A DNA stretch of 64,000 nt from Pleomorphomonas sp. (GCA_030603685.1 JAUVXG010000001.1:1-64000); one strand, 5' to 3'; counted from the first letter of the stretch, positions 10,825 to 21,172 are shown. The notes: a model not told the origin generated them from the sequence alone. A program made the numbers and translations.

Positions 10825-12381
10825 ATGAGTGAAACGGAGAGCATGACCTCGTTCCGCCCGAACCAGACCTCCCCTGGCATCTCGATGACCGGCCGACTTG
10901 CTCGCCTTGCCGGCGCCCTTGGTCTTGTCGCCCTCCTCGCCGCCTGTCAGGCCGACGAGATCGGTTATGGCTATGGTCCCAAGGACCAGCGCCCGGTATC
11001 GGCGAAGACGCTTGAGCTCATGAAGAAGCTCAACATGAAGCTCTCTTCCCCGGTGCTGATGCGCATCTTCAAGGAAGAGAACAAGTTCGAAGTCTGGAAA
11101 ATGAATGCGAGCGGTCGCTACGAGCTGCTCAAGAGCTACGATATCTGCCGTTGGTCGGGCGATCTCGGGCCGAAGGTCAGGGAGGGCGACCGGCAGGCGC
11201 CGGAAGGCTTCTACTCCATTTCGCCCGGCCTGATGAACCCCAAGTCGGACTGGTACCTGGCCTTCAACACCGGCTTTCCGAACGCCTATGACCGGGCCAA
11301 CGGTCGCACCGGTTCGGCGCTGATGGTGCACGGTTCCTGCTCGTCCCGCGGCTGCTATGCCATGACCGACCCGCAGATCCAGGAAATATACGCCTTGGCC
11401 CGCGAGGCTTTTCGCGGCGGCCAGAAGACGTTTCAGCTGCAGGCCTTCCCCTTCCGTCTGAACGGAAAGAACATGGCCAAGCACTGGAACGATCCCAACA
11501 TGCCCTTCTGGAAGATGCTGAAGGAGGGCTACGACACCTTCGAGATGACCCGCAAGGAACCGAAGGTGGACGTCTGCGGCCGCAAATACGTCTTCAACGC
11601 CAATCCCTCCCAGCCGCTCGACACGGTCGCCGCCTGCCCCGCGGATCTGGGGCAGCCCAAGGAGCTCGTCGCTTCGCTTCAGACCAGGGCCAAGGCCGAC
11701 TATGCCGAGGCCGAGGTGCTGTTCGCAAAGCTCGAGGAAGACCGCAAGGCAGAGGAGGACAAGCGGATCCAGTTGGCGCTGGCCGCCGAGAAGCGCAAGG
11801 CCGACGCGGAAAAGGCTCGGGCCGACGCCGAGGCCGCCCGCATCGATGCCGAGCGCCACCCGAGCACCCTTGCCCGCCTGTCCGGCGCCGACCCCAACCC
11901 GGACGCCGGCATCACCGTGGGCCCGGGGATCGTGCCGCCGACCGGCGCGCCGGTACCGATCGCCGATCCGCGCGGCCCTCGGATTCACGCCGTGGCCATG
12001 ACCGAACCCGTCGAACAGGAACGTGCCGGCGCCATTTCCCGCCTGTGTTCCGTCGTGCCCGGCGACCAGAGCGAGACGGTTGCCGCCGCGCCAGCCACCC
12101 CGGTCGCCGCGGTCGCCCCCGCCCCGCAGCCGGTGCCCGCCTCTCCCTTGGTCGCGCCATCCAAGCCCATTGCGCCGACGCCGCTTGCCGCGCCCTTGCC
12201 CCCGCAGCAGTCGGCGACTGCCGGACAGCCGGCCCCGATCGTGCCGGCGCCGGCCGCCCAGCCGGTCTGTGCGATGCCCGGCGTCACGGTGCCGGCCGGC
12301 ACTCCGCCGTGTCCGGCCGTGGCCACGGCGCCGACGGAACAGGACAAGAGCATCCTCGACCGCATCGGAAACTGGTTCTAG
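10825..12381 (+). CDS. L,D-transpeptidase (YafK/ErfK-like) lipoprotein with coiled-coil and Pro/Ala-rich C-terminal tail
   Basis: Lipobox LLAAC; catalytic-type MVHGSCSSRGCYAMTDPQIQEIYALA; long A/P-rich C-terminus. Start could be 10843. Confidence 0.85.
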   Translation: MSETESMTSFRPNQTSPGISMTGRLARLAGALGLVALLAACQADEIGYGYGPKDQRPVSAKTLELMKKLNMKLSSPVLMRIFKEENKFEVWKMNASGRYELLKSYDICRWSGDLGPKVREGDRQAPEGFYSISPGLMNPKSDWYLAFNTGFPNAYDRANGRTGSALMVHGSCSSRGCYAMTDPQIQEIYALAREAFRGGQKTFQLQAFPFRLNGKNMAKHWNDPNMPFWKMLKEGYDTFEMTRKEPKVDVCGRKYVFNANPSQPLDTVAACPADLGQPKELVASLQTRAKADYAEAEVLFAKLEEDRKAEEDKRIQLALAAEKRKADAEKARADAEAARIDAERHPSTLARLSGADPNPDAGITVGPGIVPPTGAPVPIADPRGPRIHAVAMTEPVEQERAGAISRLCSVVPGDQSETVAAAPATPVAAVAPAPQPVPASPLVAPSKPIAPTPLAAPLPPQQSATAGQPAPIVPAPAAQPVCAMPGVTVPAGTPPCPAVATAPTEQDKSILDRIGNWF

Positions 12382-12484
12382 GCCAGGCAGAGGTCGATTG
12401 TCCGCCAAAGCCGACGATCGGCACCGGCCAGACCGCTGCGGTTTTTGTCTTCCGCTCCCAAGGGGTCCGGGTTAAGCTGCCTCA

Positions 12485-13006
12485 ATGAGCACCCTTTCGA
12501 TCGACGTTCAGCGCGCCGCCATGGAGGATGCCGCAGACATCGCGGCGGTCCACGATGCCGCTTGGCGCTACGCCTATCGAGGACTTCTCGACGGCGTCGA
12601 GCTCGAACGGATGATCGAACGGCGCGGTCCTCAGTGGTGGGCCAAGGCCATCTCCCGCAACGTCGCCATGCTCGTGGTCAAGGTGGAAGGCCGGGTTGTC
12701 GGCTATGCGACCCTGGGTCCAAGCCGCATGCGCGCCCTTCCCTTCCGGGGCGAGATCTACGAGCTCTATCTTCATCCCGACATGCACGGCGTCGGCCTGG
12801 GAAGAAGGTTGTTCGAGGAAGCGAGAGCGGCCCTTGCCGACATGCATCTCGACGGTCTGGTCGTTCGGGTTCTCGCGGCCAACGCCGTTGGCGTCGGCTT
12901 CTACGAGCGGCTCGGCGGTCAGGAAGTGGTCGGTTCCAGCGAGAAGATCGCCGGCCGCCTGGTGCCGGTCACCGTCTATGCCTGGCCGCCGGTCGGGCGA
13001 GGCTGA
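12485..13006 (+). CDS. GNAT family N-acetyltransferase
   Basis: YELYLHPDMHGVGLGRRLFEEARAALADMHLDGLVVRVLAANAVGVGFYERLGG. Confidence 0.9.
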   Translation: MSTLSIDVQRAAMEDAADIAAVHDAAWRYAYRGLLDGVELERMIERRGPQWWAKAISRNVAMLVVKVEGRVVGYATLGPSRMRALPFRGEIYELYLHPDMHGVGLGRRLFEEARAALADMHLDGLVVRVLAANAVGVGFYERLGGQEVVGSSEKIAGRLVPVTVYAWPPVGRG

Positions 13007-13112
13007 AAATCGGGCATTTTGCCGCCCTTCCGGCGTTCGCTTCGCCTTGCTTTCGCCCCACCATTACGGATAAACACGTGCTCGCGACTTTGTTTCTTTT
13101 CAAGGATTAATC

Positions 13113-13652
13113 ATGCGCATCGACGCCGTTCCCATCGGCAACAACCCGCCCGAGGACATCAACGTCATCATCGAGGTGCCGCTCGGAGGTGAGCCGATCA
13201 AGTACGAGATGGACAAGGCGGCCGGCGCCATGTACGTCGACCGCTTCCTCTACACGGCGATGCATTACCCCGGAAACTATGGCTTCGTGCCGCACACCCT
13301 GTCCGATGACGGCGATCCGATCGACGTGATGGTGGTCAATACCCGCGCCATCGTGCCCGGCGCCATCATGAACTGCCGCCCGATCGGCGTTCTCAAGATG
13401 CAGGACGAGAGCGGCCATGACGAGAAGATCATTGCCGTTCCCTCCAACAAGCTGACCACCCGTTACTCCAAGATCAAGACGGTCGACGACCTGCCCGAGA
13501 TCACGGTTCACCAGATCGAGCACTTCTTCGAGCACTACAAGGACCTGGAACCCGGCAAGTGGGTCAAGGTGATCGGCTGGGGCGGCGTGGACGAGGCTGC
13601 CGAGCTCATCATGGCGGCCATTGCCAACGCCAAGACCAAGGCCGACGTCTGA
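13113..13652 (+). CDS. ppa: inorganic pyrophosphatase
   Basis: [57 protein letters not shown]. Confidence 0.98.
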   Translation: MRIDAVPIGNNPPEDINVIIEVPLGGEPIKYEMDKAAGAMYVDRFLYTAMHYPGNYGFVPHTLSDDGDPIDVMVVNTRAIVPGAIMNCRPIGVLKMQDESGHDEKIIAVPSNKLTTRYSKIKTVDDLPEITVHQIEHFFEHYKDLEPGKWVKVIGWGGVDEAAELIMAAIANAKTKADV

Positions 13653-13673
13653 CGACGAGGCTGGCCGCCGCCG

Positions 13674-14078
13674 TCACTCGGTCGGATGGAAGACCAGCGC
13701 CACGCCGTTGATGCAGTAGCGCAGACCGGACGGTGGCGGCCCATCGTCGAAAACATGGCCGAGGTGCGAGCCGCAGTGGGCGCAATGCACCTCGGTCCGC
13801 ACCATGAGATGACTGCGGTCGACGGACGTCTCGACGGCGCCCGGCTCCGGTTCGTTGAAGCTTGGCCACCCGGTGCCGCTTTCGAACTTGTCGTTCGAAG
13901 CGAACAGCGGCGTGTCGCAGCCGGCACAATGGAACACGCCCCGCCGCTTCTCGTGAAGCAATGCGCAACTGCCCGGCGCCTCGGTGCCGTGACCGCGCAT
14001 GACGCGATACTGCTCCGGGGTAAGCAGGCGCTGCCACTCCTCGTCGGTGTGCGTGATGGGGAAGGTCTCGACGGTCAT
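13674..14078 (-). CDS. msrB: peptide-methionine (R)-S-oxide reductase
   Basis: [31 protein letters not shown]...[33 protein letters not shown]. Confidence 0.97.
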   Translation of the reverse strand: MTVETFPITHTDEEWQRLLTPEQYRVMRGHGTEAPGSCALLHEKRRGVFHCAGCDTPLFASNDKFESGTGWPSFNEPEPGAVETSVDRSHLMVRTEVHCAHCGSHLGHVFDDGPPPSGLRYCINGVALVFHPTE

Positions 14079-14149
14079 GGCAGGCTCCCGTGAACGGTCT
14101 CGGCGACGATGCCGCCTTCTACGTGGGAACCCCTAGCATAGATCGCAAG

Positions 14150-14422
14150 TCAGCGACGGTCGACGCCTTCGTCACCGTCCGCCCCTTCGGATGTCTCGCC
14201 GCCGCCCGCGACGGTTTCCGCCGGCTTGTCCTGCGGGTCCACCCATTTGATCAGGAATACCCAGGCGGCGTAGACGAAGACGCCGGCGGTCAAAACCATC
14301 CACATCGGATCCTTGACCACGAAATTCTCGTAGCAAGCCCAAGCTCCGGTCACCGCCACCAGCAGCACACGACGCCAAAGGGGACGATAGAAGGGGTGAT
14401 TTAGATCGGAAACGCGCTTCAT
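14150..14422 (-). CDS. small hypothetical membrane protein
   Basis: MKRVSDLNHPFYRPLWRRVLLVAVTGAWACYENFVVKDPMWMVLTAGVFVYAAWVFLIKW; two predicted TM segments. Confidence 0.7.
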   Translation of the reverse strand: MKRVSDLNHPFYRPLWRRVLLVAVTGAWACYENFVVKDPMWMVLTAGVFVYAAWVFLIKWVDPQDKPAETVAGGGETSEGADGDEGVDRR

Positions 14423-14685
14423 CCGTCCTCCCGCCACCGGCCAGGCAGCCTTCATCATGGCGCCAGATCCCGGAACGCCCGGAACTTAGTGGATGGCGCG
14501 TTGCGAGGCACCCTTGGGGCCTCGCCCGACCTTCCCACCTCGCCGGAGTGTCCTCTCACGCAGTTTTGAGCCCGCGTTTGTTATCCTGATCGGCTTCGCG
14601 TCGCATTCGCACTGGCAAATATCCTGCATCTACGCATAATCACCTAAACAACCGATCTACTCCATTGGACGACGGGAGCCCCGCC

Positions 14686-15264
14686 ATGAAGGATCAATCG
14701 ACGCTCTTCGACCACCCCGAGGGTTATGGCACCATCAGCCGCGCCCTGCACTGGCTGATGGCGGCGCTGTTTGCCTGGCAGTTCCTTTCGGCCATCCTGC
14801 ATGCCGTCGACCGCGAAATGCCCGTTGCCCGTTTCTTCTGGTCCTGGCACATGTCGGTCGGCTTCCTGCTTCTGATCGCCGTCGTCCTGCGTGGGGTCTG
14901 GGCCCTCGTCAACCTCGGCAATCGACCGGTCCATGCCGCCGGCTTTCTAGGCATCGCCGCACGGCTGGGACATCTCGTCCTCTATCTCCTGATGTTGGCG
15001 GTGCCGACGGTGGCCGTGCTCAGAGCCTATGGCAGCGGTCGCGGCCTTTCGGTCTTCGGCATCGAGGTGTTCGCAGGCGGTGGCGAGCGGATCCCGGAGC
15101 TGATGGCCCCGGCCAATGCCGTGCATGGCCTGCTCGGCTGGGCGTTGCTCGCCCTGACGCTCGGCCATATCGTCATGGCGCTCGCCCACGCCTACCTGTG
15201 GCGCGAGGACACCCTGACGCGCATGGTACGCGGCCGCCCCACCCCGATCGCCGGAGTGGAGTAA
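14686..15264 (+). CDS. cytochrome b/b561 family protein
   Basis: YGTISRALHWLMAALFAWQFLSAILHAVDREMPVARFFWSWHMSVGFLLLIAVVLRGVWALVN, conserved haem-ligand histidines. Confidence 0.9.
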   Translation: MKDQSTLFDHPEGYGTISRALHWLMAALFAWQFLSAILHAVDREMPVARFFWSWHMSVGFLLLIAVVLRGVWALVNLGNRPVHAAGFLGIAARLGHLVLYLLMLAVPTVAVLRAYGSGRGLSVFGIEVFAGGGERIPELMAPANAVHGLLGWALLALTLGHIVMALAHAYLWREDTLTRMVRGRPTPIAGVE

Positions 15265-15288
15265 CCCCCCAGACGGACCGGCATCCGC

Positions 15289-16362
15289 TCACGTGGCGAG
15301 ACGGCAGCCGGTCGCCTTGTCGAACAGGTGGAACGAGCCGGGGGCCGGCTGCAGGGCGACGACATCGCCGGACGTGGGACGAAGACGCTTGTCCATGACG
15401 CGAGCGATGAGCTCGCCGGCCGCCGTCTCGACATGCACGTAATATTCGGCGCCGAGCGCCTCGACCAGACGAATGCGCCCTGCGAGCCCCGGCGCGCCGG
15501 CGTTGGCGATGCGAATGTCTTCCGGACGGACGCCCAGAAGCAAGGCACCGGCGTGATCGGCAGGACGCGTCTCGAGATCCATGGTTCCAAAGGCCGGCGC
15601 CTGTCCTTCGGCCATCTCGATCATGTTCATCTTCGGCGAGCCCAGGAAACGGGCGACGAACAGGTTGGCCGGCCGTTCGTAAAGCTCCTCCGGCTTGCCG
15701 ACCTGCATCAGGTTTCGGCCATGGCCGTCCTTGAGCGGCGCGAAGACGGCGATCCGGTCCCCCATGGTCATCGCTTCGGTCTGGTCGTGCGTCACATAGA
15801 TCATGGTCGCGCGAATGCGCTCGCGAAGCCGCATGATCTCGCCGCGCATCGACACCCGGAGATCAGCGTCGAGGTTCGACAAGGGTTCGTCGAACAGGAA
15901 GACCTCGGGATGCCGGACGATCGCCCTCCCCAGGGCGACGCGCTGACGCTGCCCGCCGGAGAGCTGGGCGGGACGGCGACCGAGATAGGGGCCGAGGTCG
16001 AGAATGTCGGCGGCTTCCTTGACCCGCTCGGCGATCTCGGCGGCGGGCCGCCCGGCCATCTTCAGAGGGAAGCCGATATTGCCGGCCACCGTCATGTGCG
16101 GATAGAGCGCGTAGCTCTGGAACACCATGGCGACATTGCGATCCGACGGCGCAAGCCCGGTTACCGAGCGACTGCCGATCCGAATATCGCCGGAAGTGGT
16201 TTCCTCAAGACCGGCAATCATCCGGAGCGCGGTCGACTTGCCGCAGCCGGACGGCCCCACGAAGACGATGAACTCGCCATCGTCAACCTTGAGGTCGAGA
16301 CCGGCGATGACGCCGACCTTGTCGAAGGACTTGGCAACGGACTTGAACTCGATTTCGGCCAT
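15289..16362 (-). CDS. sugar ABC transporter ATP-binding protein (UgpC/MalK type)
   Basis: FVGPSGCGKSTALRMIAGLEETTSGDIRIG, LSGGQRQRVALGRAIVRHPEVFLFDEPLSNLDADLR, C-terminal TOBE. Confidence 0.95.
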   Translation of the reverse strand: MAEIEFKSVAKSFDKVGVIAGLDLKVDDGEFIVFVGPSGCGKSTALRMIAGLEETTSGDIRIGSRSVTGLAPSDRNVAMVFQSYALYPHMTVAGNIGFPLKMAGRPAAEIAERVKEAADILDLGPYLGRRPAQLSGGQRQRVALGRAIVRHPEVFLFDEPLSNLDADLRVSMRGEIMRLRERIRATMIYVTHDQTEAMTMGDRIAVFAPLKDGHGRNLMQVGKPEELYERPANLFVARFLGSPKMNMIEMAEGQAPAFGTMDLETRPADHAGALLLGVRPEDIRIANAGAPGLAGRIRLVEALGAEYYVHVETAAGELIARVMDKRLRPTSGDVVALQPAPGSFHLFDKATGCRLAT

Positions 16363-16402
16363 GGTCGTTTCCCGGAAATCTCGAGGCGAAGAGGGGATAG
16401 GG

Positions 16403-17236
16403 TCAGCCCTTGACGGCGCCGGCGGTCATCGACCGGCCTATCTGGCGATACATCAGAAGGCCGAGGATGAGGGGCGGCAGCGTCGCCAGGATCATGACGG
16501 CGGCCGCCACGCCCCAACGTACGCCACCGCCGGAGGCGGCGAAGAAGAACGAGGCGCCGACCGACACGGGCGTTGCGCTGTTGGTGGTCAGCATCAGGCC
16601 GAACAGGAACTCGTTCCACGAATAGATGAAGGCCAGCACCGACGAGGCGGCGACGACGTTGAGCGACATCGGCGCCACGACATAGACGAGAAGCCGCAAC
16701 GTGCCCGCGCCGTCGACGCGACCGGCTTCCTCGATCTCCAGCGGCAGATCGGCGATCGAGGAGGCGAACAGCACCAATACGAGCGGCACGTTGACGAGGC
16801 ACAGAATGAGGGCGAGGCCGAAGCGCGTGTCGAGCAGGCCGACCTGCTGGTACATCAGATAGATCGGGATGGCGAAGATGATCAGCGGCACGGCCCGGAG
16901 ATTGACGGCGAGCGGAAGCAGCCAGCTCCTGCCCGCGCCGAAACGCGCCATGGCGTAGGCGGCGGGAAAGGCCAGCGCGATGGCGAGCACCGAGCCGATC
17001 AGCGAGGCGACAAGGCTGTTGGTCAGGAAGTGCAGGATGTCGAAGCGGTCGGCCATGGCAAAGACGGCCGCGTAGTTGTCGAGCGTCGGCGCCTCGATGA
17101 ACAGCGAGGCATTGGTCATGATCTCCGCCTCGCTCTTCAGCGAGGTGACCAGCGTCGCGATCACCGGGAAGTTCAGGATCACCACGGCAGCGATGAACAC
17201 CAGCCACCGCAGGGCGTTGACGAGGGGCTTCCTCAT
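16403..17236 (-). CDS. carbohydrate ABC transporter permease (MalG-like)
   Basis: MRKPLVNALRWLVFIAAVVILNFPVIATLVTSLKSEAEI; EEAGRVDGAGTLRLLVYVVAPMSLNVV EAA loop. Confidence 0.92.
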   Translation of the reverse strand: MRKPLVNALRWLVFIAAVVILNFPVIATLVTSLKSEAEIMTNASLFIEAPTLDNYAAVFAMADRFDILHFLTNSLVASLIGSVLAIALAFPAAYAMARFGAGRSWLLPLAVNLRAVPLIIFAIPIYLMYQQVGLLDTRFGLALILCLVNVPLVLVLFASSIADLPLEIEEAGRVDGAGTLRLLVYVVAPMSLNVVAASSVLAFIYSWNEFLFGLMLTTNSATPVSVGASFFFAASGGGVRWGVAAAVMILATLPPLILGLLMYRQIGRSMTAGAVKG

Positions 17237-18102
17237 AGCGGCGCCTTTCTGGCAGTGAGGCCGTTGATCACCCAAAGCACCACGAAGGATGCCACGAGCA
17301 GCAACATCGAGGCGGCAACGGCGAGGCCTATGTCGCCCACCTTGAAGAAGGCCTGGTAGATGTAGATGCTCATCGACGTTGTGGAACCGCCGGCGCCCGG
17401 TCCGACCAGGGTGTAGAGGTTGTCGAACACCCGGAAGCTGTCGATGAAGCGAATGAAGAAGGTGATGCCGATCGCCGGCATCATCAACGGCAGGTCGATG
17501 TTGAGAAACAGCCGCCGGCCACGCGCCCCGTCCAGCGCCGCCGCCTCGCGAACATCGGGCGAGATCGCCGCATAGGACGAATGCAGGATCAAGAGCGCAA
17601 AAGGCGTCCATTGCAGCGTCTCGACGGTCACCAGCGTCGTAAAGGCCCAGTCGCGGCCGAGGAAGGCGGGAAAATCGCCGTACCACTCGAGAAGATAATA
17701 CGGCACGGCCCCGACAAACTCGTGCAGGATCAGCCGATACATCAGTCCGACCAGCGCCGGCGCCACCATCATCGGCAGCATCAGAAGCGCGATCAGCCAG
17801 GGCCGCTTGGCAAACAGCGGCGCCAGAAACACGGCAAGCGCGAGACCGGCCACCACCTGGATGACTGAGACGATCAGCCCGAAGCGCAGGGAGAACCATG
17901 CGGCGGCCCAGAACTCCGGATCGGCCATGGCCTTGGCATAGTTGGAAAAGCCGATCGGCTCCGGCGCGCGGATGTCCTCGAAACCGACGCGCGAGATCGA
18001 ATAGATGATGTCGAGAACGAGTGGGAACCCGAGAAGGGCGATGAGAAAGGCCGTGAGCGGGGCGATCAGAAGGCGCCCCTCGAAACGGGAAGTCCGCGGC
18101 AT
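17233..18102 (-). CDS. sugar ABC transporter permease (MalF-like)
   Basis: Six-TM permease, VREAAALDGARGRRLFLNIDLPLMMPAIGI EAA loop; overlaps the next gene by 4 bp. Confidence 0.93.
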   Translation of the reverse strand: MPRTSRFEGRLLIAPLTAFLIALLGFPLVLDIIYSISRVGFEDIRAPEPIGFSNYAKAMADPEFWAAAWFSLRFGLIVSVIQVVAGLALAVFLAPLFAKRPWLIALLMLPMMVAPALVGLMYRLILHEFVGAVPYYLLEWYGDFPAFLGRDWAFTTLVTVETLQWTPFALLILHSSYAAISPDVREAAALDGARGRRLFLNIDLPLMMPAIGITFFIRFIDSFRVFDNLYTLVGPGAGGSTTSMSIYIYQAFFKVGDIGLAVAASMLLLVASFVVLWVINGLTARKAPL

Positions 18103-18143
18103 ACGGGTCTCGTCCTCGAAAGATCGGCGACGGCGGAAATGTA

Positions 18144-18176
18144 CCGCGCGCCGGCCGGGGGGAGACCGACGCGCGG
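18144..18176 (-). terminator. intercistronic stem-loop between solute-binding protein and permease genes
   Basis: Inverted repeat 18144-18154 / 18166-18176, 11 bp in the minus-strand transcript (one G-U), 11-nt loop; no T-tract, so more likely mRNA-stabilising than terminating. Confidence 0.5.
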
Positions 18177-18266
18177 AATGGCGGCGCGGCGCTGCTGGCT
18201 CAACTATTTACCGCAATCCGCCGGAGTTGGAACAGTGGCGGTCAGGCCGCCACCGTCCGGATATGA

Positions 18267-19586
18267 TCAAGGCTTCAGGAGATCGGCCATGCCCGCCTTG
18301 GTCGCGGCCAGCGCCTCGTCGAGCGACTTGTCGCCGGCCCAGTAGGCGGTGAACTCCTTGGCCTGCAGCTCATAGACCTGCAACGCCTTGGCGGCGGTCC
18401 CGCCGTGCATGACGAAGCCATAGGCCCCGGCGAACTGGCCAAGCTTGACGAGGTCCGGTCGTTCGGTACTGACCTTGGCCACCACCTCGTCGCTGAGCGC
18501 CGGCGAGCCGCCGGCCTTGGCGTAGATCTCCATGGCATCGGGCGTGCCAAGCCAGTTCAGGAACTTGACGGCGCCCTCCTTGTTCTTGGACGCCTTGTTG
18601 ATGCCGAGACCGAGACCGTGGATGTGGGTGAAACGGCCCTCCGGGCCGGCAGGCGGCGCGACCGTGCCAATCTTGCCGGCAACGGCGGGCGTCTTTTCCT
18701 TGTTGTCGAGATCGCCGAAGGCGGCGTTCCACTGCACCATTGTCGCCACTTGGCCGGCGCCGAAGGCGGCATTGGCCTCGGCGAACTCGTAGGTGGTCGA
18801 ATCCTTGGGCGACGTGCCCTCGTCATAGAGCTTCTTGTAGATATCGAGCGCCGTGCGATAGGCGGGGCTGTCGACGGTGATCTCGCCCTTGTCGTTCATC
18901 CAGTCGCCGCCCTGGGCGCGCGCGACCGAGTGCCAGACCATCATGTTGAACAAGAGGTTCTTCATCTGGAGAACCGTGCCGTAGCGGGTCGGGCTGTCCG
19001 AGTTGATCGACTTGGTGAAGAACAGCGCCGTCGCCATCCAGTCTTCCCAGGTCCAGGCGTCCGGGTCCTTGGGCTCGAGCGTCTTGCCGAGATATTTCTC
19101 GGAGATCTCGCCGTATTTCGCCTTCCAGTCGGCATCGGAGAGCAGCTTCTCGATGAGGTCGCTGCGGTAATACATGAAGTGCAGCGACAGATCGGTCGGG
19201 ATGCCGTACTGCTTGCCGTCATATTGCATGGTCGCCAGCACCTTCTCGGGGAAGGTCGCCTTGGAGGCGTCCGGCAGCGTGATCGGATCCATGAACGGCG
19301 CATAGCGACCGAGCGCATAGGTAGCGAGAAGGTTGACGTCGAAATCGGTCGAGCCGGCGGCGAGATCGGCGGCCAGCTTGTCGAAGAAGCCGTCGCGATT
19401 GAAGAAGATCAGCTTCACCTTGTCGGCGTCGGAAGCTATAGCGTTGTAGGCGTCCGCCGCCTTGCGCAGGCCGGCCTCCTCAGGTCCTCCCGGCCATCCG
19501 AGAACGGTCACCTCGGCCATGGCTCCGGTCACACCCAACGCCGCGAACAGGGCGGCACTGGTCAGAAGGGTTTTCAGTCGCGTCAT
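18267..19586 (-). CDS. ABC transporter extracellular solute-binding protein (family 1)
   Basis: Signal peptide MTRLKTLLTSAALFAALGVTGAMA; YDGKQYGIPTDLSLHFMYYRSDLIEK; upstream of permeases in the same operon. Confidence 0.93.
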   Translation of the reverse strand: MTRLKTLLTSAALFAALGVTGAMAEVTVLGWPGGPEEAGLRKAADAYNAIASDADKVKLIFFNRDGFFDKLAADLAAGSTDFDVNLLATYALGRYAPFMDPITLPDASKATFPEKVLATMQYDGKQYGIPTDLSLHFMYYRSDLIEKLLSDADWKAKYGEISEKYLGKTLEPKDPDAWTWEDWMATALFFTKSINSDSPTRYGTVLQMKNLLFNMMVWHSVARAQGGDWMNDKGEITVDSPAYRTALDIYKKLYDEGTSPKDSTTYEFAEANAAFGAGQVATMVQWNAAFGDLDNKEKTPAVAGKIGTVAPPAGPEGRFTHIHGLGLGINKASKNKEGAVKFLNWLGTPDAMEIYAKAGGSPALSDEVVAKVSTERPDLVKLGQFAGAYGFVMHGGTAAKALQVYELQAKEFTAYWAGDKSLDEALAATKAGMADLLKP

Positions 19587-19604
19587 TTTGTGTCCCCTTG
19601 GATT

Positions 19605-21128
19605 CTATAATGTGCGACGGGCGAGATCGGCGGCGCCGATCACGCCAGCGGATTTTCCGAGAGCCGCAGCGCGGATCTCGGGCTTCAGGTGTGGCGGCAG
19701 ATGCACCAGCCGCGCTTCGAGGCGCGCGCGATAGCCGTCGGCCAGGCCGACGCCACCGCCGACGACCATGACGGCCGGATCGAACAGCAGTTGCAGGTTC
19801 TCAAGAAGCCGCGCGACCACATCGACCGAGCGGTCGACCACGGCGGACGCCCAGGCCTCGCCACGTGCCGCGGCGGCGAAGACGGCCGGGGCGTCGACGG
19901 AGTGGCCGAGCGCCGCAGCCGCGTCGGCCAGAAAGCTGCCGCTCGCCAGCGTTTCGAGCGGAACCCCGGCCGTCTCGTGAGTGAAGCCGACCGAGCCGGC
20001 GACACCACCGCGACCGACGAGCAATCGTCCGCCAATGACGGCGCCACCGCCGATGCCTGTCGAGACGGTGACGAACACAAGATCGCGGCCGGCGCCGGCG
20101 CCGAAGCGGTACTCGCCCCAGGCAGCGGCCTGCGCGTCGTTATGGAGCACCACCGGCCTGCCGAGACGCTTCGCCAGCGCGTCGGCCAACGGATAGTTCG
20201 ATGATACCGGCAGCGTACCGGGGTTGAGCGCCGACCAGCGCCCCTCATGCACGACGCCGGTGACAGCCCCGCCCACCGCGCCATAACCGCCTTGCCAGGG
20301 GGCCGCCAGCTCGGCAATGGCGTCGCACCAGTCATCCGGATCGACCCGCCTGTCCGTGCCTTTCTCGCGCTGGTCTACGACTCGGTCGCCGTCGACCAGA
20401 GCCACCAGCGTCTTGGTGCCGCCGAGATCGAAGGCCAGTGCCGGCTGGGTGGCAGCGGCGCGGGCCACATCGATGGCATCGGCAAACCAGCGCGTGATGT
20501 GCTCGGGACGAGTGATGGCCGAACCGACGACGACACCATGGGCGCCGAGCCGGATCGCCTCCGCCGCCTGTTCCGGCACGCGGATGCGCCCTTCGGCGAT
20601 CACTGGACGGCCAAGCCGCACGGCAGCGGCGAGCAATGGAAAATCAGGCTCCGACGGCTCGGGACCGCCGGTATAGCCGGACATGGTGGTGCCCACGACA
20701 TCGACGCCGAGCGCCACCGCCGCCCTCGCCTCTTCGATGGTCGAGATATCGGCCATCGCAAGCTTGCCTCGGGCGTGCACGGCTTTGCACAGATCGGCGA
20801 CCGGACCCGGCCGGACGCGATCGGTCGCATCGAAGGCGATGATGTCGGCGCCGGCGTCGGCCAGCGCAATGACATCGTCCAGAAAGGGCGTGATGCGGAT
20901 CGGAGAGGTATCGAGATCGCGCTTGATTAGACCGATGATCGGCGCATCCGTCGCCGCCCTGACCGCCCTGAGGTTGGCGATGCCCTCGATGCGAAGCCCT
21001 CGACCGCCCGAGGCCAGGGCAGCCAGCGCGAAGCCAACCACTTGATCGGGATGATCCAGCGGTCCCTCCGGCACCGGCTGGCAGGAAACGACGAGCGATG
21101 AGGCGAAGCGCTTGAGGCAGTCGGACAC
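19605..21128 (-). CDS. fused N-acetylmannosamine-6-phosphate 2-epimerase (NanE) / ROK family kinase (NanK-like)
   Basis: N-terminal NanE (PIIGLIKRDLDTSPIRITPFLDDVIALADAGADIIAFDAT, DISTIEEARAAVALGVDVVGTTMSGYTGG, PVIAEGRI) fused to ROK kinase (LAFDLGGTKTLVALVDGDRVV, VTVSTGIGGGAVIGGRL). Start GTG 21128 or ATG 21185. Confidence 0.88.
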   Translation of the reverse strand: MSDCLKRFASSLVVSCQPVPEGPLDHPDQVVGFALAALASGGRGLRIEGIANLRAVRAATDAPIIGLIKRDLDTSPIRITPFLDDVIALADAGADIIAFDATDRVRPGPVADLCKAVHARGKLAMADISTIEEARAAVALGVDVVGTTMSGYTGGPEPSEPDFPLLAAAVRLGRPVIAEGRIRVPEQAAEAIRLGAHGVVVGSAITRPEHITRWFADAIDVARAAATQPALAFDLGGTKTLVALVDGDRVVDQREKGTDRRVDPDDWCDAIAELAAPWQGGYGAVGGAVTGVVHEGRWSALNPGTLPVSSNYPLADALAKRLGRPVVLHNDAQAAAWGEYRFGAGAGRDLVFVTVSTGIGGGAVIGGRLLVGRGGVAGSVGFTHETAGVPLETLASGSFLADAAAALGHSVDAPAVFAAAARGEAWASAVVDRSVDVVARLLENLQLLFDPAVMVVGGGVGLADGYRARLEARLVHLPPHLKPEIRAAALGKSAGVIGAADLARRTL

Positions 21129-21172
21129 GGTTTCCTCGCTGCTGTTCACTGGATGATTGGTAGCAGCGAAAG

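Noticed and set aside
10627-12408. 593-aa ORF antisense to the L,D-transpeptidase gene
   Set aside because: Low-complexity G/R-rich antisense artefact over a well-supported CDS.
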